Source of the DNA: an uncultured Treponema sp.
GTDB taxonomy: Bacteria > Spirochaetota > Spirochaetia > Treponematales > Treponemataceae
Length of the DNA stretch: 28,863 nucleotides
Direction: 5' to 3'
Assembly (NCBI GenBank): GCA_934718065.1
Contig: CAKUZR010000019.1
Location: forward strand, 1-28,863
A program made the position numbers and the translations under genes. Under the pieces are notes generated by a model. It was given only the letters and a program-made list of their open reading frames with translations, made no database searches and was not told the origin of the DNA. This document shows, piece after piece, positions 1-9,354 of the stretch; the stretch's first letter is position 1, and each line of letters opens with the position of its first letter.

Positions 1-53
1 CTCCCGCCATGATATATATAAACTGCTGTAATTTCTGACAGAAAACTGGGGAA

Positions 54-2342
54 TTATTCTTTACAAGTTACGCAGTCTTTTATTATGTCAAGTTTTCTGC
101 CCTGATATTCCGGCATAAACTTTTTGCGGTCGCCGTTTTCAAACTGAACTTCAATCACAACTTCGCCGGAATCAGCGTCGCTTTTTACAATCTGGCCGTA
201 GCCGTAGTCATCATTGTACAGCCGGACGCCTTTTTTCCATTTTTCAAGAAGTTCTGCCTTTGGTGAAAGCGCGGCCTCATCCCCGGAAGAATTCGCATTT
301 GAATAAGAAAGCGGAATCCGCCCCATCACATTGAAAACATTTCCAGCCTCAAAAAGAAATCGGCTCGGCATCATCGGCTGAGTGCGGCCGTAAAGCCTTC
401 GCATTGCACAGCTTGTGATGTAAAGCTCGTTTTTCGCCCGCGTAATTCCAACGTAAAAAAGGCGTCTTTCCTCTTCAAGCTCCTCCCCGACTTTTTCTTC
501 GCGCGGAAAAATTCCGTTTTCAAGGCCGGTTATTATAACCCGGTTGAATTCAAGACCTTTTGTATTATGCAAAGTGATCAGCGTCACCGCATCCGCAGAA
601 TCATCGGACTGCTCCGCAAGCGTTCTGTCAAGTTCAATTGAATCAAGAAAATCAAGAAGCCCGCGCCTTGAGAAAGGATAAGAAATCGCGCTGTTCACAA
701 GTTCCTGCAGGTTCTGAATCCGGCTCGTTCCGTCAATTTCATCCTGGCTTTTGTGATATTCGTCCAGCCCGGAATCTTCAATCACGCGCTGAATAAAAAC
801 AGAAAGCCGCTCGAAATCCTTTTCCTCAGTTTTCAATTTTGAATCCGCGTCCGCAGAAATTGCCGCTTCCGCCAGCGAATCCAGCTGAATTTCTTCCGGA
901 ATTTCCCTGGATTTTTCATCAAGTTCAGCCTGAAGATTTTTCATTATGAGACAAAAATCCTTCAGCCCTTCCTTTGCCTTTTTCGGCAGAATTTCAGCGC
1001 AGTTTTCCGCCGCGTCCAGAAGATTCAAATTTTCAATCAACGTTCCGGCAGACGAATACGCGGAAGAAACAATTTTTTCCTGGGATTTTTCGCCGATTCC
1101 GCGGACAGGTTTGTTCACAATCCGGGCAAACGCAAGCTCGTCGCGCGGATTCACAAGAAGAGAAAGATAGCCCAGCGCGTCTTTTATTTCCTCGCGCTCA
1201 TAAAATTTCAGCGAGCCGACAACCGCATAAGGAATTTTTTTGTGCAGAAATTCAGTTTCAAGCACAAGAGACTGCGCGTTCGTTCTGTAAAGCACGGCAA
1301 AATCGCTGTAATGCGCGTTTTGAGTTTCAACCGCTTTCTGAATCAGCTGCGCGCAAAAAGCCGCCTCTTTGTCCTGGTTTTCAAGAAAAACAAGAACGGG
1401 GGACGAGCCTTCTCCGCGGGCGGCAACGAGCGTTTTTCCAAGGCGATCCGTATTGTTTGAAACAACCGCGTCCGCCGCCGCAAGAATTTTTCCAGTTGAA
1501 CGGTAATTCCGCTCCAGCCTGATAATTTTTGTGTCCGGAAAAATATTCGGAAACTGAAGAATATTCTGAACCTCAGCGCCGCGGAATTTGTAAATCGACT
1601 GGTCATCATCGCCGACAACACAAACATAAGTTCCAGAATTTTCCTCAACGCCGCTCAACGCCTGCAAAAGCTTGAACTGAGCCACGTTTGAATCCTGGTA
1701 TTCATCGACCATAACAACCCGGAATCTGTGCCTGAGCTGATTTTTTATTGTTTCATTTTTATTGATAATCTGAACCGGGCGCATTATCAAATCGCCGAAA
1801 TCTGCGTTTCCTGTGGCCAGAAGTCGCTGCTGATAAGCTGAATAAATTTCCGCAAGTTTTCCGTCTGTATCAAATTCAGAAAGATTGTCATCCGGAGAAA
1901 GACAGTAATCCTTGCAAAGCGAAATTTTATGGGCCGTAATGTTCGCCTGTTTTTTCGTCATTCCAGGAACAGCTTTCATCAGAAGCGCGGCTGAATCATC
2001 ATCGTCGTAAACTGTAAAATTTGGGTCAAGTCCGGCTTCCTCGGCATAGCGGCGCAAAAACCACGCCCCGAACGAGTGAAAAGTTTTTATCTGCGCCTGC
2101 TCGGCGAGCGGCTCCAGCTTTACGGCGCGCTCTTTCATTTCATTTGCGGCTTTTTTTGTAAAAGTGACGGCAAGAATCGACCACGGCTGAATATTTTCGT
2201 GCTGAATCAAATACGCGATTTTTGTTGTGATGACACGGGTTTTTCCAGAACCAGCGCCGGCAAGAATCAGCAGCGGCGAGCCTGAATGAACAACAGCTTC
2301 CGTCTGCTCCGGATTCAGCGACTCAAGATATTCAAACGCCAT
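54..2342 (-). CDS. uvrD: UvrD/PcrA-type superfamily 1A DNA helicase
   Basis: This is an ATP-driven 3'-5' DNA helicase of the UvrD/PcrA/Rep family, acting in excision repair, mismatch repair and removal of stalled complexes. Walker A (AGAGSGKT) lies at residues 28-35, motif Ia (TFTKKAANEMKER) at about 60-72, and the Walker B box reads VDEYQDSN near 215. Motif III reads GDDDQSIYKFRGA. The late motifs VTLITLHNTKGLEF and RRLFYVGITRAKNELY are intact. The last ~55 residues (GVRLYNDDYGYGQIV...) resemble the small beta-barrel at the end of PcrA/UvrD that contacts RNA polymerase. The 762-residue length is normal for the family. The ATG has a GGAG Shine-Dalgarno in ttggagcgaaa. It lies 17 nt after rimO and is probably the last gene of the ftsH/lolA/rodZ/rimO block. 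Family assignment is firm; UvrD versus PcrA naming is conventional. Confidence 0.95.
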   Translation of the reverse strand: MAFEYLESLNPEQTEAVVHSGSPLLILAGAGSGKTRVITTKIAYLIQHENIQPWSILAVTFTKKAANEMKERAVKLEPLAEQAQIKTFHSFGAWFLRRYAEEAGLDPNFTVYDDDDSAALLMKAVPGMTKKQANITAHKISLCKDYCLSPDDNLSEFDTDGKLAEIYSAYQQRLLATGNADFGDLIMRPVQIINKNETIKNQLRHRFRVVMVDEYQDSNVAQFKLLQALSGVEENSGTYVCVVGDDDQSIYKFRGAEVQNILQFPNIFPDTKIIRLERNYRSTGKILAAADAVVSNNTDRLGKTLVAARGEGSSPVLVFLENQDKEAAFCAQLIQKAVETQNAHYSDFAVLYRTNAQSLVLETEFLHKKIPYAVVGSLKFYEREEIKDALGYLSLLVNPRDELAFARIVNKPVRGIGEKSQEKIVSSAYSSAGTLIENLNLLDAAENCAEILPKKAKEGLKDFCLIMKNLQAELDEKSREIPEEIQLDSLAEAAISADADSKLKTEEKDFERLSVFIQRVIEDSGLDEYHKSQDEIDGTSRIQNLQELVNSAISYPFSRRGLLDFLDSIELDRTLAEQSDDSADAVTLITLHNTKGLEFNRVIITGLENGIFPREEKVGEELEEERRLFYVGITRAKNELYITSCAMRRLYGRTQPMMPSRFLFEAGNVFNVMGRIPLSYSNANSSGDEAALSPKAELLEKWKKGVRLYNDDYGYGQIVKSDADSGEVVIEVQFENGDRKKFMPEYQGRKLDIIKDCVTCKE

Positions 2343-2359
2343 TTTCGCTCCAAAGAAAT

Positions 2360-3859
2360 TTATTTTTCGTCCTGAATTTCTGTTGCGTAGACAATTTTTT
2401 CAGAATTATCCGTGGAATCAGAAATTTCGTTGTTAAGCTCAGAATCGCCAATTAAAATTGCGTCAAGATCAACATCGCTGCTCGCCTCAATTCTGACTTT
2501 CACAAAACGGCCGGTTTTTACAAGCGCGCCCTGGTTTCCAAATTCTTTTTCGTAGCGCACAACAACGGAACCGTCAACTTCCGGAGCCTGAAACCACGCT
2601 CTTCCGATTGCAAGACCTTCCTCGCCTTCAACAATTTCTTCAATAAGAACATCGTATTCCTTGCCTACTTTTGCAGCAAGATGACGCTTTGTAATTTCAG
2701 CCTGAACGGAAACCAGCTCATCCGCCCTGGCCTTTGCAACTTTTGCTTTTACGCGGCTTTTCATTGAATATGCAGGCGTGTCCTCTTCGCGGCTGTACGG
2801 AAAACATCCTGACCAGTCGCTTTCAAGTTTTCGCAAAAATTCCACAGTTTCAGCGGCTTCCTCATCAGTTTCTCCCGGAAAGCCAGTCAAAAACGTTGTT
2901 CTTAAAGTTGCTTCCGGAAATGCGGCTCGAATATCAGAAGCCAGACGCAAATATTCAGCGGCGCTTCCCTTTCGGTTCATTTTGTGAATAATTTCTTCAC
3001 TTCCGCTCTGAAAAGGAATGTCAAAATACGGAAGAAGCCGCTTGTCTTTTTGCATCACAGGAAGAATATCCCGGTTAAAATGATCCGGATGAATATAAAG
3101 CGGCCGGACAATAAATTTTCCCGGCAAGGCAGAAATCATTTCAAGCAGCTGCGCCAGTCCGGACTTTGAGTCTGTTCCAAGATTTTTTCCGTCTTTCCAC
3201 GTTGGAAGCGGCAGGCGACCTGAACCAAAAACATTATCGTTTTCACCGGTTCCGTAAGCGGCAAGATCCTGCCCGATAAGATTGAATTCAACAACTCCGC
3301 TGGAATACAAATCTTTTATTTCATTTATTATGCTTTGCGCCGGGCGGCTTCTGAGTTCTCCGCGGATAATTGGAATCGCGCAGAAAGAACAGTGGTTCGA
3401 GCAACCTTCCGTGATTTTTACAAATGCGCTTCCATGGTACGAAAGCAAAACCCGACGCTCGCCGACGCAAACGCCTTCCTGTTTATACGTTTCAACCGGG
3501 CGTTCGCCTTTCAGCATGGATTTTACAGTTTCATCGATTTTATCAAGATTTCCGTTTCCAAAAATTGCGTCAGCTTCAGGCAGCTGTTCTTTCAGCGCAT
3601 TCGCATAACGCTCGGCAAGGCAGCCAGTCAAAAGAATTTTCGCATTCGGATAATGATTTTTTGCTGAATAAACAGCGTCCAGCGATTCTTTTTTTGCAGA
3701 CTCAATAAATCCGCACGAATTTACAATTATAAAATCAGCCTCAGCCGCGTCAAAAGTCTGTTCCATTCCAAGATTCAGCATCCGGCTGATTATAAGCTCG
3801 CCATCAACCTGATTTTTTGCACATCCGTGCTGATCTATAAAAAATTTAGTCAAGTTCAA
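2360..3859 (-). CDS. rimO: Ribosomal protein S12 methylthiotransferase RimO
   Basis: This radical SAM enzyme adds a methylthio group to a conserved aspartate of ribosomal protein S12. The N-terminal UPF0004 domain has its three cluster cysteines at C13 (HGCAKN), C49 (NSCGF) and C80 (TGCLAE). The radical SAM motif CxxxCxxC is at C153/C157/C160. A TRAM-like RNA-binding domain follows from about residue 395. At 499 residues it exceeds the usual ~440, because of a loop near residues 200-230 and an acidic tail of about 35 residues at the C-terminus. The start is probably TTG at 3859: GGTGG lies just upstream and there is no suitable ATG. The start overlaps the end of the upstream rodZ-like gene by 14 nt, which implies translational coupling. 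RimO is preferred over MiaB because of the HGCAKNQVDGE opening. Confidence 0.93.
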   Translation of the reverse strand: MNLTKFFIDQHGCAKNQVDGELIISRMLNLGMEQTFDAAEADFIIVNSCGFIESAKKESLDAVYSAKNHYPNAKILLTGCLAERYANALKEQLPEADAIFGNGNLDKIDETVKSMLKGERPVETYKQEGVCVGERRVLLSYHGSAFVKITEGCSNHCSFCAIPIIRGELRSRPAQSIINEIKDLYSSGVVEFNLIGQDLAAYGTGENDNVFGSGRLPLPTWKDGKNLGTDSKSGLAQLLEMISALPGKFIVRPLYIHPDHFNRDILPVMQKDKRLLPYFDIPFQSGSEEIIHKMNRKGSAAEYLRLASDIRAAFPEATLRTTFLTGFPGETDEEAAETVEFLRKLESDWSGCFPYSREEDTPAYSMKSRVKAKVAKARADELVSVQAEITKRHLAAKVGKEYDVLIEEIVEGEEGLAIGRAWFQAPEVDGSVVVRYEKEFGNQGALVKTGRFVKVRIEASSDVDLDAILIGDSELNNEISDSTDNSEKIVYATEIQDEK

Positions 3860-4931
3860 TTACCACCAGTTTATACTTTCCGTCTGTATCTTTTATCCAT
3901 TTAATATCTTCCGCCAGAACCTGTCCGGCCTTTCCGATTTCCAAATCATAAGTTTTTGAATCCGCGACAATTCCAAACTTGACAGTATTGCAATTAGACA
4001 TCCAAAGACGAACACCGTTGTTCGCCGTGATAGTCGCAATTTCACCGCTCGTAAAATACGCTTCAACCGCGCTGCGACGGTCAATTTTATAGCGGAATTC
4101 ACAGGCACCGCGGAAACTTGCGTTAATCGTGAACGGATACGCACGGTTGTCCTCAAGAATGACAGTCTGCTTGTACTTCGCCTCAACTTCTGTGGCAAGC
4201 GGAATTTCATCCTGGCTGACTGCGGAAATATACGCGCCTTCACCGCGCTTCACAATTCTGACTTCCGCGCCGCGCGCTTCATTTGTTGCTGAAATATCTG
4301 AAACGTAGACAATCAAATCTGTGTTTGAATCGCCGTCAATGTCAAGCTCCGACTCTTCCGCCAAATCTGTATACAAAGTTCCAACTGGACACTGCAAGCC
4401 GAACTGGGAAAGCGTATCGCTTACCGTAAGCACAACCTCGCCGTCAGCACCCGGAAAAATTATCTGGTCGCCCTTGTAAAGCCTGGTCGTCAACGCCTTG
4501 TCGGTAAGCTCATATTTCCGGGTTGTATTTTCCTTGTCAAGAACAACATCGCCCGTAACAGTGTTTTTTTTCTTCATTATAAAAATGAAAAGAACGGCAA
4601 AAATCGCAATTACAACAAGCCCGATTCCACACGAAATCAGCGGCCAAAAATAACCGGGCTTTTCGTGGACATAAAGATTTTCTGGAACCGGCGACTCCTG
4701 AAGCTTCTTGTTCTTATACAAAGTCAGAACGGTCTCCGGGTTCACGCCAAGATATTCAGCGTAATTCCGCATAAAACCAAGCATATACGCTTCGCCTGGA
4801 AACGCGCTGTCATCCTCTTCTTCAAGTCCTACAATATATGGATAAGTAATTGATGTCTCGCGGGCGGCAGTTTCTCTGTCAAAATTCTTCGCTTCACGAG
4901 CCTTTTTTAAAATTTCGCCATAACTTTCCAT
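3846..4931 (-). CDS. RodZ-like membrane protein with cytoplasmic helix-turn-helix
   Basis: This is a predicted bitopic inner-membrane protein with RodZ architecture. Residues 3-75 form a RodZ-type helix-turn-helix (GEILKKAREAKNFDRETAARETSI...), the domain that in RodZ binds MreB. A single transmembrane helix lies at about 96-118 (PLISCGIGLVVIAIFAVLFIF), followed by KKK. The remaining ~240 residues are predicted extracytoplasmic, beta-rich and poorly conserved. The family organises the MreB cytoskeleton for cell shape. The C-terminal region is longer than in E. coli RodZ and could have a separate periplasmic role. The ATG has an upstream GGAG (cggagtagaatctg), 7 nt after the lolA-like gene. 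Co-location with lolA-like and ftsH suggests an envelope-maintenance operon. No symbol is given because the periplasmic part is not recognisable. Confidence 0.8.
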   Translation of the reverse strand: MESYGEILKKAREAKNFDRETAARETSITYPYIVGLEEEDDSAFPGEAYMLGFMRNYAEYLGVNPETVLTLYKNKKLQESPVPENLYVHEKPGYFWPLISCGIGLVVIAIFAVLFIFIMKKKNTVTGDVVLDKENTTRKYELTDKALTTRLYKGDQIIFPGADGEVVLTVSDTLSQFGLQCPVGTLYTDLAEESELDIDGDSNTDLIVYVSDISATNEARGAEVRIVKRGEGAYISAVSQDEIPLATEVEAKYKQTVILEDNRAYPFTINASFRGACEFRYKIDRRSAVEAYFTSGEIATITANNGVRLWMSNCNTVKFGIVADSKTYDLEIGKAGQVLAEDIKWIKDTDGKYKLVVIELD

Positions 4932-4937
4932 CAGATT

Positions 4938-5621
4938 CTACTCCGAAAACAAAAAGTTGTTGTAATTGTTCGCTGATGACGGAGGATCATAAATAAACCG
5001 CTGGTCTGAAAGATCTGAATTCAGCTTATATCCTGTAAAATTGAAAACAAAACTTTCTCCATGAGAAGTTACGGCTTCAACGCGCCTGATTAATTTTGTT
5101 TCCGCATTAATTGCAAGCTTGATATAACGGAACGCTTCGGCGGAATTTCTTCTGGAAAGAACAAGTTTCACAACTTTTTCAGAAGAGCCTTCCTCCAGCG
5201 GAAGCGGGTCCTGGCCAACTTCATACGCAACAACATAATATCGGCTCAAAAGTGAAAGCCCCTGCGCTGTGTTCAAATTCGCCGCGTTTCCAGAGCCTTC
5301 AGACTTAACAGACTGCTGAAGGACAGCCGCTTCTTCCGGAAGATAAACCGTGAGCATATCGCCATTGAAAACAATCACCTGGTTTTCCGGCGAGGAAAAA
5401 TCCATTCTAAGAAGATTCGGCTTTTTATAGGAAACTTTTCCGGACATATCGCGTTTGTCTGCCCGGATATCAAAATCAGCCTCATAATCTTTTAAAGTCG
5501 CATAATACTCAGAGACAGTTTTAAAATATGCGCTTGCAGTTGTAATCGCCTGCGCAGAAAGTGCCGCCGCAAAAACAAGGGAAACAACACCGGCGGCTAT
5601 GAATTTTGCGTATTTTTTCAT
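4938..5621 (-). CDS. LolA-like outer-membrane lipoprotein carrier protein
   Basis: This periplasmic protein belongs to the LolA/COG2834 group, which shuttles lipoproteins from the inner to the outer membrane. The predicted product has 227 residues and a signal peptide ending near ALSAQA (residues 1-25). The mature part has the half-barrel pattern of the family: TVSEYYATLKDYEADFDIRA, then KPNLLRMDFSSPENQVIVFNGDMLTVYLPE. The ATG at 5621 is chosen over an upstream in-frame codon at 5657 because it begins a clean signal peptide (MKKYAKFIAAG). No Shine-Dalgarno precedes it; a -10-like TAAAAT lies 7 nt upstream instead, so the message may be leaderless. It follows ftsH and precedes rodZ-like. A sigma-E regulator RseB-type lipid-binding fold is a less likely alternative. 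Confidence 0.78.
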   Translation of the reverse strand: MKKYAKFIAAGVVSLVFAAALSAQAITTASAYFKTVSEYYATLKDYEADFDIRADKRDMSGKVSYKKPNLLRMDFSSPENQVIVFNGDMLTVYLPEEAAVLQQSVKSEGSGNAANLNTAQGLSLLSRYYVVAYEVGQDPLPLEEGSSEKVVKLVLSRRNSAEAFRYIKLAINAETKLIRRVEAVTSHGESFVFNFTGYKLNSDLSDQRFIYDPPSSANNYNNFLFSE

Positions 5622-5628
5622 AAATTCT

Positions 5629-5657
5629 ATTTTATTATAAGTAAATAACGCGGTCAA
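5629..5657 (-). promoter_or_regulatory. Predicted promoter of the lolA-like gene
   Basis: On the minus strand TTGACC (5652-5657) is followed after 17 nt by TAAAAT (5629-5634). A perfect TATAAT overlaps at 5634-5639 but would leave only a 12-nt spacer. The -35 contains the ftsH stop codon. The -10 ends 7 nt before the ATG, which predicts a leaderless or nearly leaderless transcript. Confidence 0.45.
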
Positions 5658-7681
5658 GTAAGCGGAGCCGCAAGTTCATCGCAATGCTTTGCGCCGTTCA
5701 CAATGTCATAAAATTCCTTGCCGTCCATAGTTTCCTTTTCACGCAGACGTTCAGAAATATACTCGAGCAAATCTTTGTGTTCTTCCAGAAGATTCAGAAC
5801 ATATTCATAACGCTCTTCCATAAGTTTTGCGATTTCATTGTCGATGTAATTCTGCGTTTCCTCGCTGAATTCGCGCACAAGATTCGGGTCGCCGCCACGG
5901 TTTCCAAGAACGCCTTTTCCAAGAGTCATATTCTTGAATTTATCGCTCATTCCGTAGTCAACAATCATCTGCTTCAGAATATCTGTCGCGCGGGCAATAT
6001 CGTTTGAAGCGCCCGTAGAAATATCACCAAGAATTATCTGTTCCGCAGCACGTCCGCCAAGCAGCGTATCAACTTCATTCATCATATCCTTGCGGGTAAG
6101 CGCGAATTTTTCTTCCTTGTCGCGGTACTGCGTAAATCCGCCGACTCCGTTTGAACGAGGAACAACTGTGATTTTATTAACCGGCGGATAATCCGGAGTG
6201 AACGCGCCCACGAGCGCATGGCCTGTTTCGTGAACAGAAGTAAGCCGAAGCTGCTTTTCCTTGTCCTTCCTGGTTTTCTTTTTCAATCCGATGCTGACTT
6301 TATCAATCGCATCGTTAAAATCGTCCATTGTTACAAGTTTATGGCCGTTTCTTACAGCAAGCAGAGCCGCCTCGTTCACAACGTTCGCAAGATCCGCGCC
6401 GGCAAAACCGCTTGTTCCATGCGCAATTGAAACAAAATCAACGTCGTCCGCGATTTTTACGTTTTTCGCATGAATTCTAAGAATCGCCTCGCGCCCTTCA
6501 ACATCCGGACGTTCAACAGGAACCTGACGGTCAAAACGGCCAGGGCGGAGCAACGCCGGATCAAGAATATCCGCACGGTTTGTAGCCGCAAGGACAATCA
6601 ATCCCTTTTCATTTTCAAAACCGTCCATTTCAACCAGAAGCTGGTTCAAAGTCTGCTCGCGCTCGTCGTTTCCGCCGCCAAAACCGTTCATTCGGCTTTT
6701 TCCAAGCGCATCGATTTCGTCGATAAAAATAATGCAAGGAGCTTTTTCACGGGCCTGCTTAAAAAGATCGCGGACGCGGCTAGCACCAACGCCGACAAAC
6801 ATTTCAACAAAGTCCGAACCGGAAATGCTGAAAAACGGAACACCAGCCTCGCCGGCAACAGCGCGCGCAAGCATTGTCTTTCCAGTTCCCGGAGGTCCAA
6901 CGAGCAAAACGCCCTTCGGGATTTTACCGCCGATGTCAGTGTATTTTTTCGGAGACTTCAAGAAATCAACAACTTCAACAAGCTCCTCTTTCGCCTCGTC
7001 AACGCCGGCAACATCCGCAAAACGAGTTTTCACTTTTCCTTCTTCAACAGCTTTCGCCCTTGAGCCGCCAGCCCCGAAAATACTTCCCATTCCGCCTGAG
7101 CTTCCGCCCATTTTCCTAAACAGAATGAACCAAATTATAACGAAGAAAAGAATCGGACCGGCAAGCGAAATCAGCATTGAAATAAACGCGTTGTTCTGCT
7201 TTGTGGCAAAACGGTAAGTAACCTGCTTTTCATCAAGAAGCTCAATGAATTTTGAAAGCGGATAGCCACTCGCCCGGTAAACCGAACGGATTTCCTTTGG
7301 CGCAACCTCTTTCGCAAACACACGGAAACCTTTCTCCTTTTTTTCGTCCTCAGACTTTAAAGGTGAAATAATTGTTTTCGGGCCGTAGCCAAGATAATAA
7401 TTTTCGCCGATTTCAACTTCAACAATCTGACCGTCAAGAACCATTTCGCGGAATTTTGAAAATTCAATTTCTGAGACAGAAAATTTTCCCGGCAGATTCA
7501 GCTGAAGAATCGTGAGTCCGACCAGCAGAATCAGAAGAAATCCCAAAAACGAAAAATTTCTTCTAGGCTTTTTATTTCTTTTTTTCTTATTTTTGTCATC
7601 TTCCGGCCCTTCAAGCTTGAAAAAACTGAAAGGATCAAAATCATTCATATCATCTTTTTTTGAACCGTTGTCTTTGCTCAT
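5654..7681 (-). CDS. ftsH: ATP-dependent zinc metalloprotease FtsH
   Basis: This membrane-anchored AAA protease degrades misfolded membrane proteins and short-lived regulators. It has 675 residues with a highly charged ~40-residue cytoplasmic N-terminus. TM1 is at about 43-62, an extracytoplasmic domain follows to ~165, and TM2 is at about 168-188. Walker A GPPGTGKT is at 262-269, pore motif MFVGVG near F295, Walker B DEID at 321-324, and the second region of homology reads [19 protein letters not shown]. The zinc site HETGH is at 484-488, so the protease is complete. ATG at 7681 is preferred to TTG at 7684 because AGGA is well spaced upstream. A promoter with a 17-bp spacer lies at 7717-7745. 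Its stop codon sits inside the predicted -35 box of the lolA-like gene. A second, protease-less paralogue lies at 9355-10485. Confidence 0.97.
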   Translation of the reverse strand: MSKDNGSKKDDMNDFDPFSFFKLEGPEDDKNKKKRNKKPRRNFSFLGFLLILLVGLTILQLNLPGKFSVSEIEFSKFREMVLDGQIVEVEIGENYYLGYGPKTIISPLKSEDEKKEKGFRVFAKEVAPKEIRSVYRASGYPLSKFIELLDEKQVTYRFATKQNNAFISMLISLAGPILFFVIIWFILFRKMGGSSGGMGSIFGAGGSRAKAVEEGKVKTRFADVAGVDEAKEELVEVVDFLKSPKKYTDIGGKIPKGVLLVGPPGTGKTMLARAVAGEAGVPFFSISGSDFVEMFVGVGASRVRDLFKQAREKAPCIIFIDEIDALGKSRMNGFGGGNDEREQTLNQLLVEMDGFENEKGLIVLAATNRADILDPALLRPGRFDRQVPVERPDVEGREAILRIHAKNVKIADDVDFVSIAHGTSGFAGADLANVVNEAALLAVRNGHKLVTMDDFNDAIDKVSIGLKKKTRKDKEKQLRLTSVHETGHALVGAFTPDYPPVNKITVVPRSNGVGGFTQYRDKEEKFALTRKDMMNEVDTLLGGRAAEQIILGDISTGASNDIARATDILKQMIVDYGMSDKFKNMTLGKGVLGNRGGDPNLVREFSEETQNYIDNEIAKLMEERYEYVLNLLEEHKDLLEYISERLREKETMDGKEFYDIVNGAKHCDELAAPLT

Positions 7682-7716
7682 CAAAAATTCCTGTAAAAAT
7701 AAAAATCTCTTCTTTT

Positions 7717-7745
7717 AATATACGAAGTATTGAGCAAATTGTCGA
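7717..7745 (-). promoter_or_regulatory. Predicted sigma-70-type promoter of ftsH
   Basis: Read on the minus strand, TCGACA (7740-7745) and TATATT (7717-7722) are separated by exactly 17 nt. Each differs from the consensus hexamer at one position. The leader to the ftsH ATG would be about 30 nt and contains AGGA. Confidence 0.6.
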
Positions 7746-7763
7746 TAAATTTCAGTTTTTTAA

Positions 7764-7790
7764 TAAAGTTTTTTTTTCATCTTCCGAAAA
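7764..7790 (+). promoter_or_regulatory. Sigma-28 (FliA)-type flagellar promoter upstream of fliS
   Basis: TAAAGTTT at 7764-7771, an 11-nt spacer and TCCGAAAA at 7783-7790 match the flagellar consensus TAAAGTTT-N11-GCCGATAA. The first half is perfect and the second matches six of eight. It lies about 40 nt before fliS, a class of gene expected under FliA control. Confidence 0.8.
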
Positions 7791-7830
7791 TGAAAGAGAT
7801 TAACTGGAATTTTCCAGGGAGGCAAAATTT

Positions 7831-8277
7831 ATGGCATTCAACCAGGCATATTCAGCGTATCAAAAAACAAACATCACAACAGCCAGCCAGGGAAAACTTG
7901 TTGTTCTTCTTTACGAAGCCGCGGTGAAAAAATTAAATTCCGCGCTTGCCCTAATGGATTCAGAAGGAAATATCAAGCCCGGCGACATTGAAAATTTCAC
8001 GAAACTGATTCAGAAGGCTCAGGCGATAATTACGGAGCTTCAGGTTTCGCTGGACATGGAAAAAGGCGGCGAAATTTCAAAAAATCTTATGTCGCTCTAC
8101 ATATATTTCAACAACGAGCTTACCGACGCGATTTTCAAGCACGCAAAAGAAAAAATTGAATTTGTAGTAAATATGATGAACGAGCTTCTTGGCGCATGGA
8201 GAACGGCCTCGAACAGCGTGGCGAACGCGCCGGCAAACACTTCTTTAAGAGAATCAACGCTTGACATCACGGGCTAA
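7831..8277 (+). CDS. fliS: Flagellar export chaperone FliS
   Basis: FliS binds flagellin C-termini in the cytoplasm, prevents premature assembly and delivers flagellin to the export gate. The 148-residue product starts MAFNQAYSAYQKTNITTASQGKLVVLLYEAA, the characteristic FliS opening. The four-helix-bundle pattern continues through FTKLIQKAQAIITELQVSLDMEKGGEISKNLMSLYIYFN. The length is slightly above the usual ~130 because of a tail rich in Ala/Asn/Ser. A strong GGGAGG lies 8 nt before the ATG and a sigma-28 promoter sits upstream. The next gene is an FlgN-like secretion chaperone, so the two form a small flagellar unit. Confidence 0.93.
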   Translation: MAFNQAYSAYQKTNITTASQGKLVVLLYEAAVKKLNSALALMDSEGNIKPGDIENFTKLIQKAQAIITELQVSLDMEKGGEISKNLMSLYIYFNNELTDAIFKHAKEKIEFVVNMMNELLGAWRTASNSVANAPANTSLRESTLDITG

Positions 8278-8310
8278 ACGGACAAAAAACAGAAAAAGCG
8301 GGAGGAAATC

Positions 8311-8793
8311 ATGGCAGAACTTACCGACGAAGAACTGAACGAAAGAGTTTCAATTTTACGAAAATTCCGGACACTTCTTGAACAGCAGCGGACAAAATTC
8401 CAGGAATATCTGAATGTTCTTGAAAAGCAGGAAAATTCTATTTCAAAAGAAGACACAAACGCAATCATAAGCCATGCGGAACTTGAGCAGCAGGTTGTGG
8501 CAGGAATTAAAAATCTTCAGAAAGTTATTGTTCCGCTTTCTGAAATGTACAAAACTTCGGCGGAAGGAATAAATTCCGCGGGCGACAAATCCGTTGAGTC
8601 AATTCAGAACGAGCTTGAAAATCTTCAGGAAAAAGTCCTTGCGCAGAACCTGAAAAACCGCGAGCTTCTGAAAAAACATCTTGTGCAAATCCGGACGCAG
8701 CTTGAAAATTTCAAGAATCCGTACAAAAAAAACAGAAGCATCTACGCTTCCGCGCAAAACGCACACGGCTCGCTGGTCGCAGTTGAAGTTTAG
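8311..8793 (+). CDS. FlgN-like flagellar protein (putative export chaperone)
   Basis: This is a 160-residue all-helical protein with long coiled-coil stretches (ELNERVSILRKFRTLLEQQR, ELENLQEKVLAQNLKNRELL). There is no signal peptide or membrane segment. Size, helical pattern, the central hydrophilic heptads and the tail with NPYKK match the FlgN family, whose members chaperone hook-associated proteins FlgK and FlgL. The position directly after fliS supports this. FlgN proteins diverge strongly, so the call rests on pattern and context rather than on diagnostic residues. GGGAGG lies 6 nt before the ATG. A generic flagellar coiled-coil protein is the alternative. Confidence 0.65.
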   Translation: MAELTDEELNERVSILRKFRTLLEQQRTKFQEYLNVLEKQENSISKEDTNAIISHAELEQQVVAGIKNLQKVIVPLSEMYKTSAEGINSAGDKSVESIQNELENLQEKVLAQNLKNRELLKKHLVQIRTQLENFKNPYKKNRSIYASAQNAHGSLVAVEV

Positions 8794-8808
8794 CAAAAAG
8801 CGCAATTT

Positions 8809-9345
8809 ATGGAAGAAATTTCAATAATTGCGGCGTGCGCAAAAAACCGGGCAATCGGCGAAAACGGAAAAATTCCATGGAAAATTCCTGAGGAAACCGC
8901 GCATTTTAAAGCCACAACGATGGGCGGAGCCGTAATTTTCGGAAGAAAAACTTTTGAAGGAATCGGAAAGCCGCTCCCGGGAAGATTCAACGTTGTAATT
9001 TCCCGGACAAAAAATTTCGACAGTTTAAATTCTGCGGAAAAAACAGAAAACGCCGAAAAAATAAAGACGGCGGATTCGCTGGAAAACGCGGTTGCACTGT
9101 GCAGAAACGCAGGATTTTCAAGGATTTTTATATGCGGCGGGGCGCAGGTTTACAGGGAAGCACTTGAAAAAAAAATCTGCGGCAGGCTTATAATTTCTGA
9201 AATCTACGAAAAATTTTCCGGCAGCGCAGAAAAAGCCGACGCATTTTTCCCGGAAATAAAAAAATCAGAATGGAAATGCGAAAAAAAAGAAATCCACGAA
9301 AAATTCACTGTTTTTTCTTTTGCCCATATCGAAACAATTCATTAA
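8809..9345 (+). CDS. folA: Dihydrofolate reductase
   Basis: This enzyme reduces dihydrofolate to tetrahydrofolate with NADPH. The 178-residue product has the substrate/NADPH motifs in order: AIGENGKIPW (15-24), the acidic active-site residue at about E29 (equivalent to D27 of E. coli), HFKATTMG (32-39), GRKTFEGIGKPLPGR (45-59), and the NADPH loop FICGGAQVY (108-115). Relative to E. coli there is a charged, Lys/Glu-rich insertion around 68-92. It starts 15 nt after the FlgN-like gene with only a weak Shine-Dalgarno, so it is likely co-transcribed. A folate gene behind a flagellar pair is unusual and suggests co-transcription rather than shared function. Confidence 0.95.
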   Translation: MEEISIIAACAKNRAIGENGKIPWKIPEETAHFKATTMGGAVIFGRKTFEGIGKPLPGRFNVVISRTKNFDSLNSAEKTENAEKIKTADSLENAVALCRNAGFSRIFICGGAQVYREALEKKICGRLIISEIYEKFSGSAEKADAFFPEIKKSEWKCEKKEIHEKFTVFSFAHIETIH

Positions 9346-9354
9346 AATCAAGGA

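Noticed and set aside
1..53. ATG GCG GGA on the minus strand at 1-10, which could begin a gene running off the left edge.
   Set aside because: Only three codons are visible, no Shine-Dalgarno precedes it and the upstream TATATATAT is simple AT sequence. It cannot be supported from this window.
6470..7217. Long plus-strand frames opposite ftsH (up to ~197 codons).
   Set aside because: They are antisense shadows of a highly conserved gene, with no start signals.
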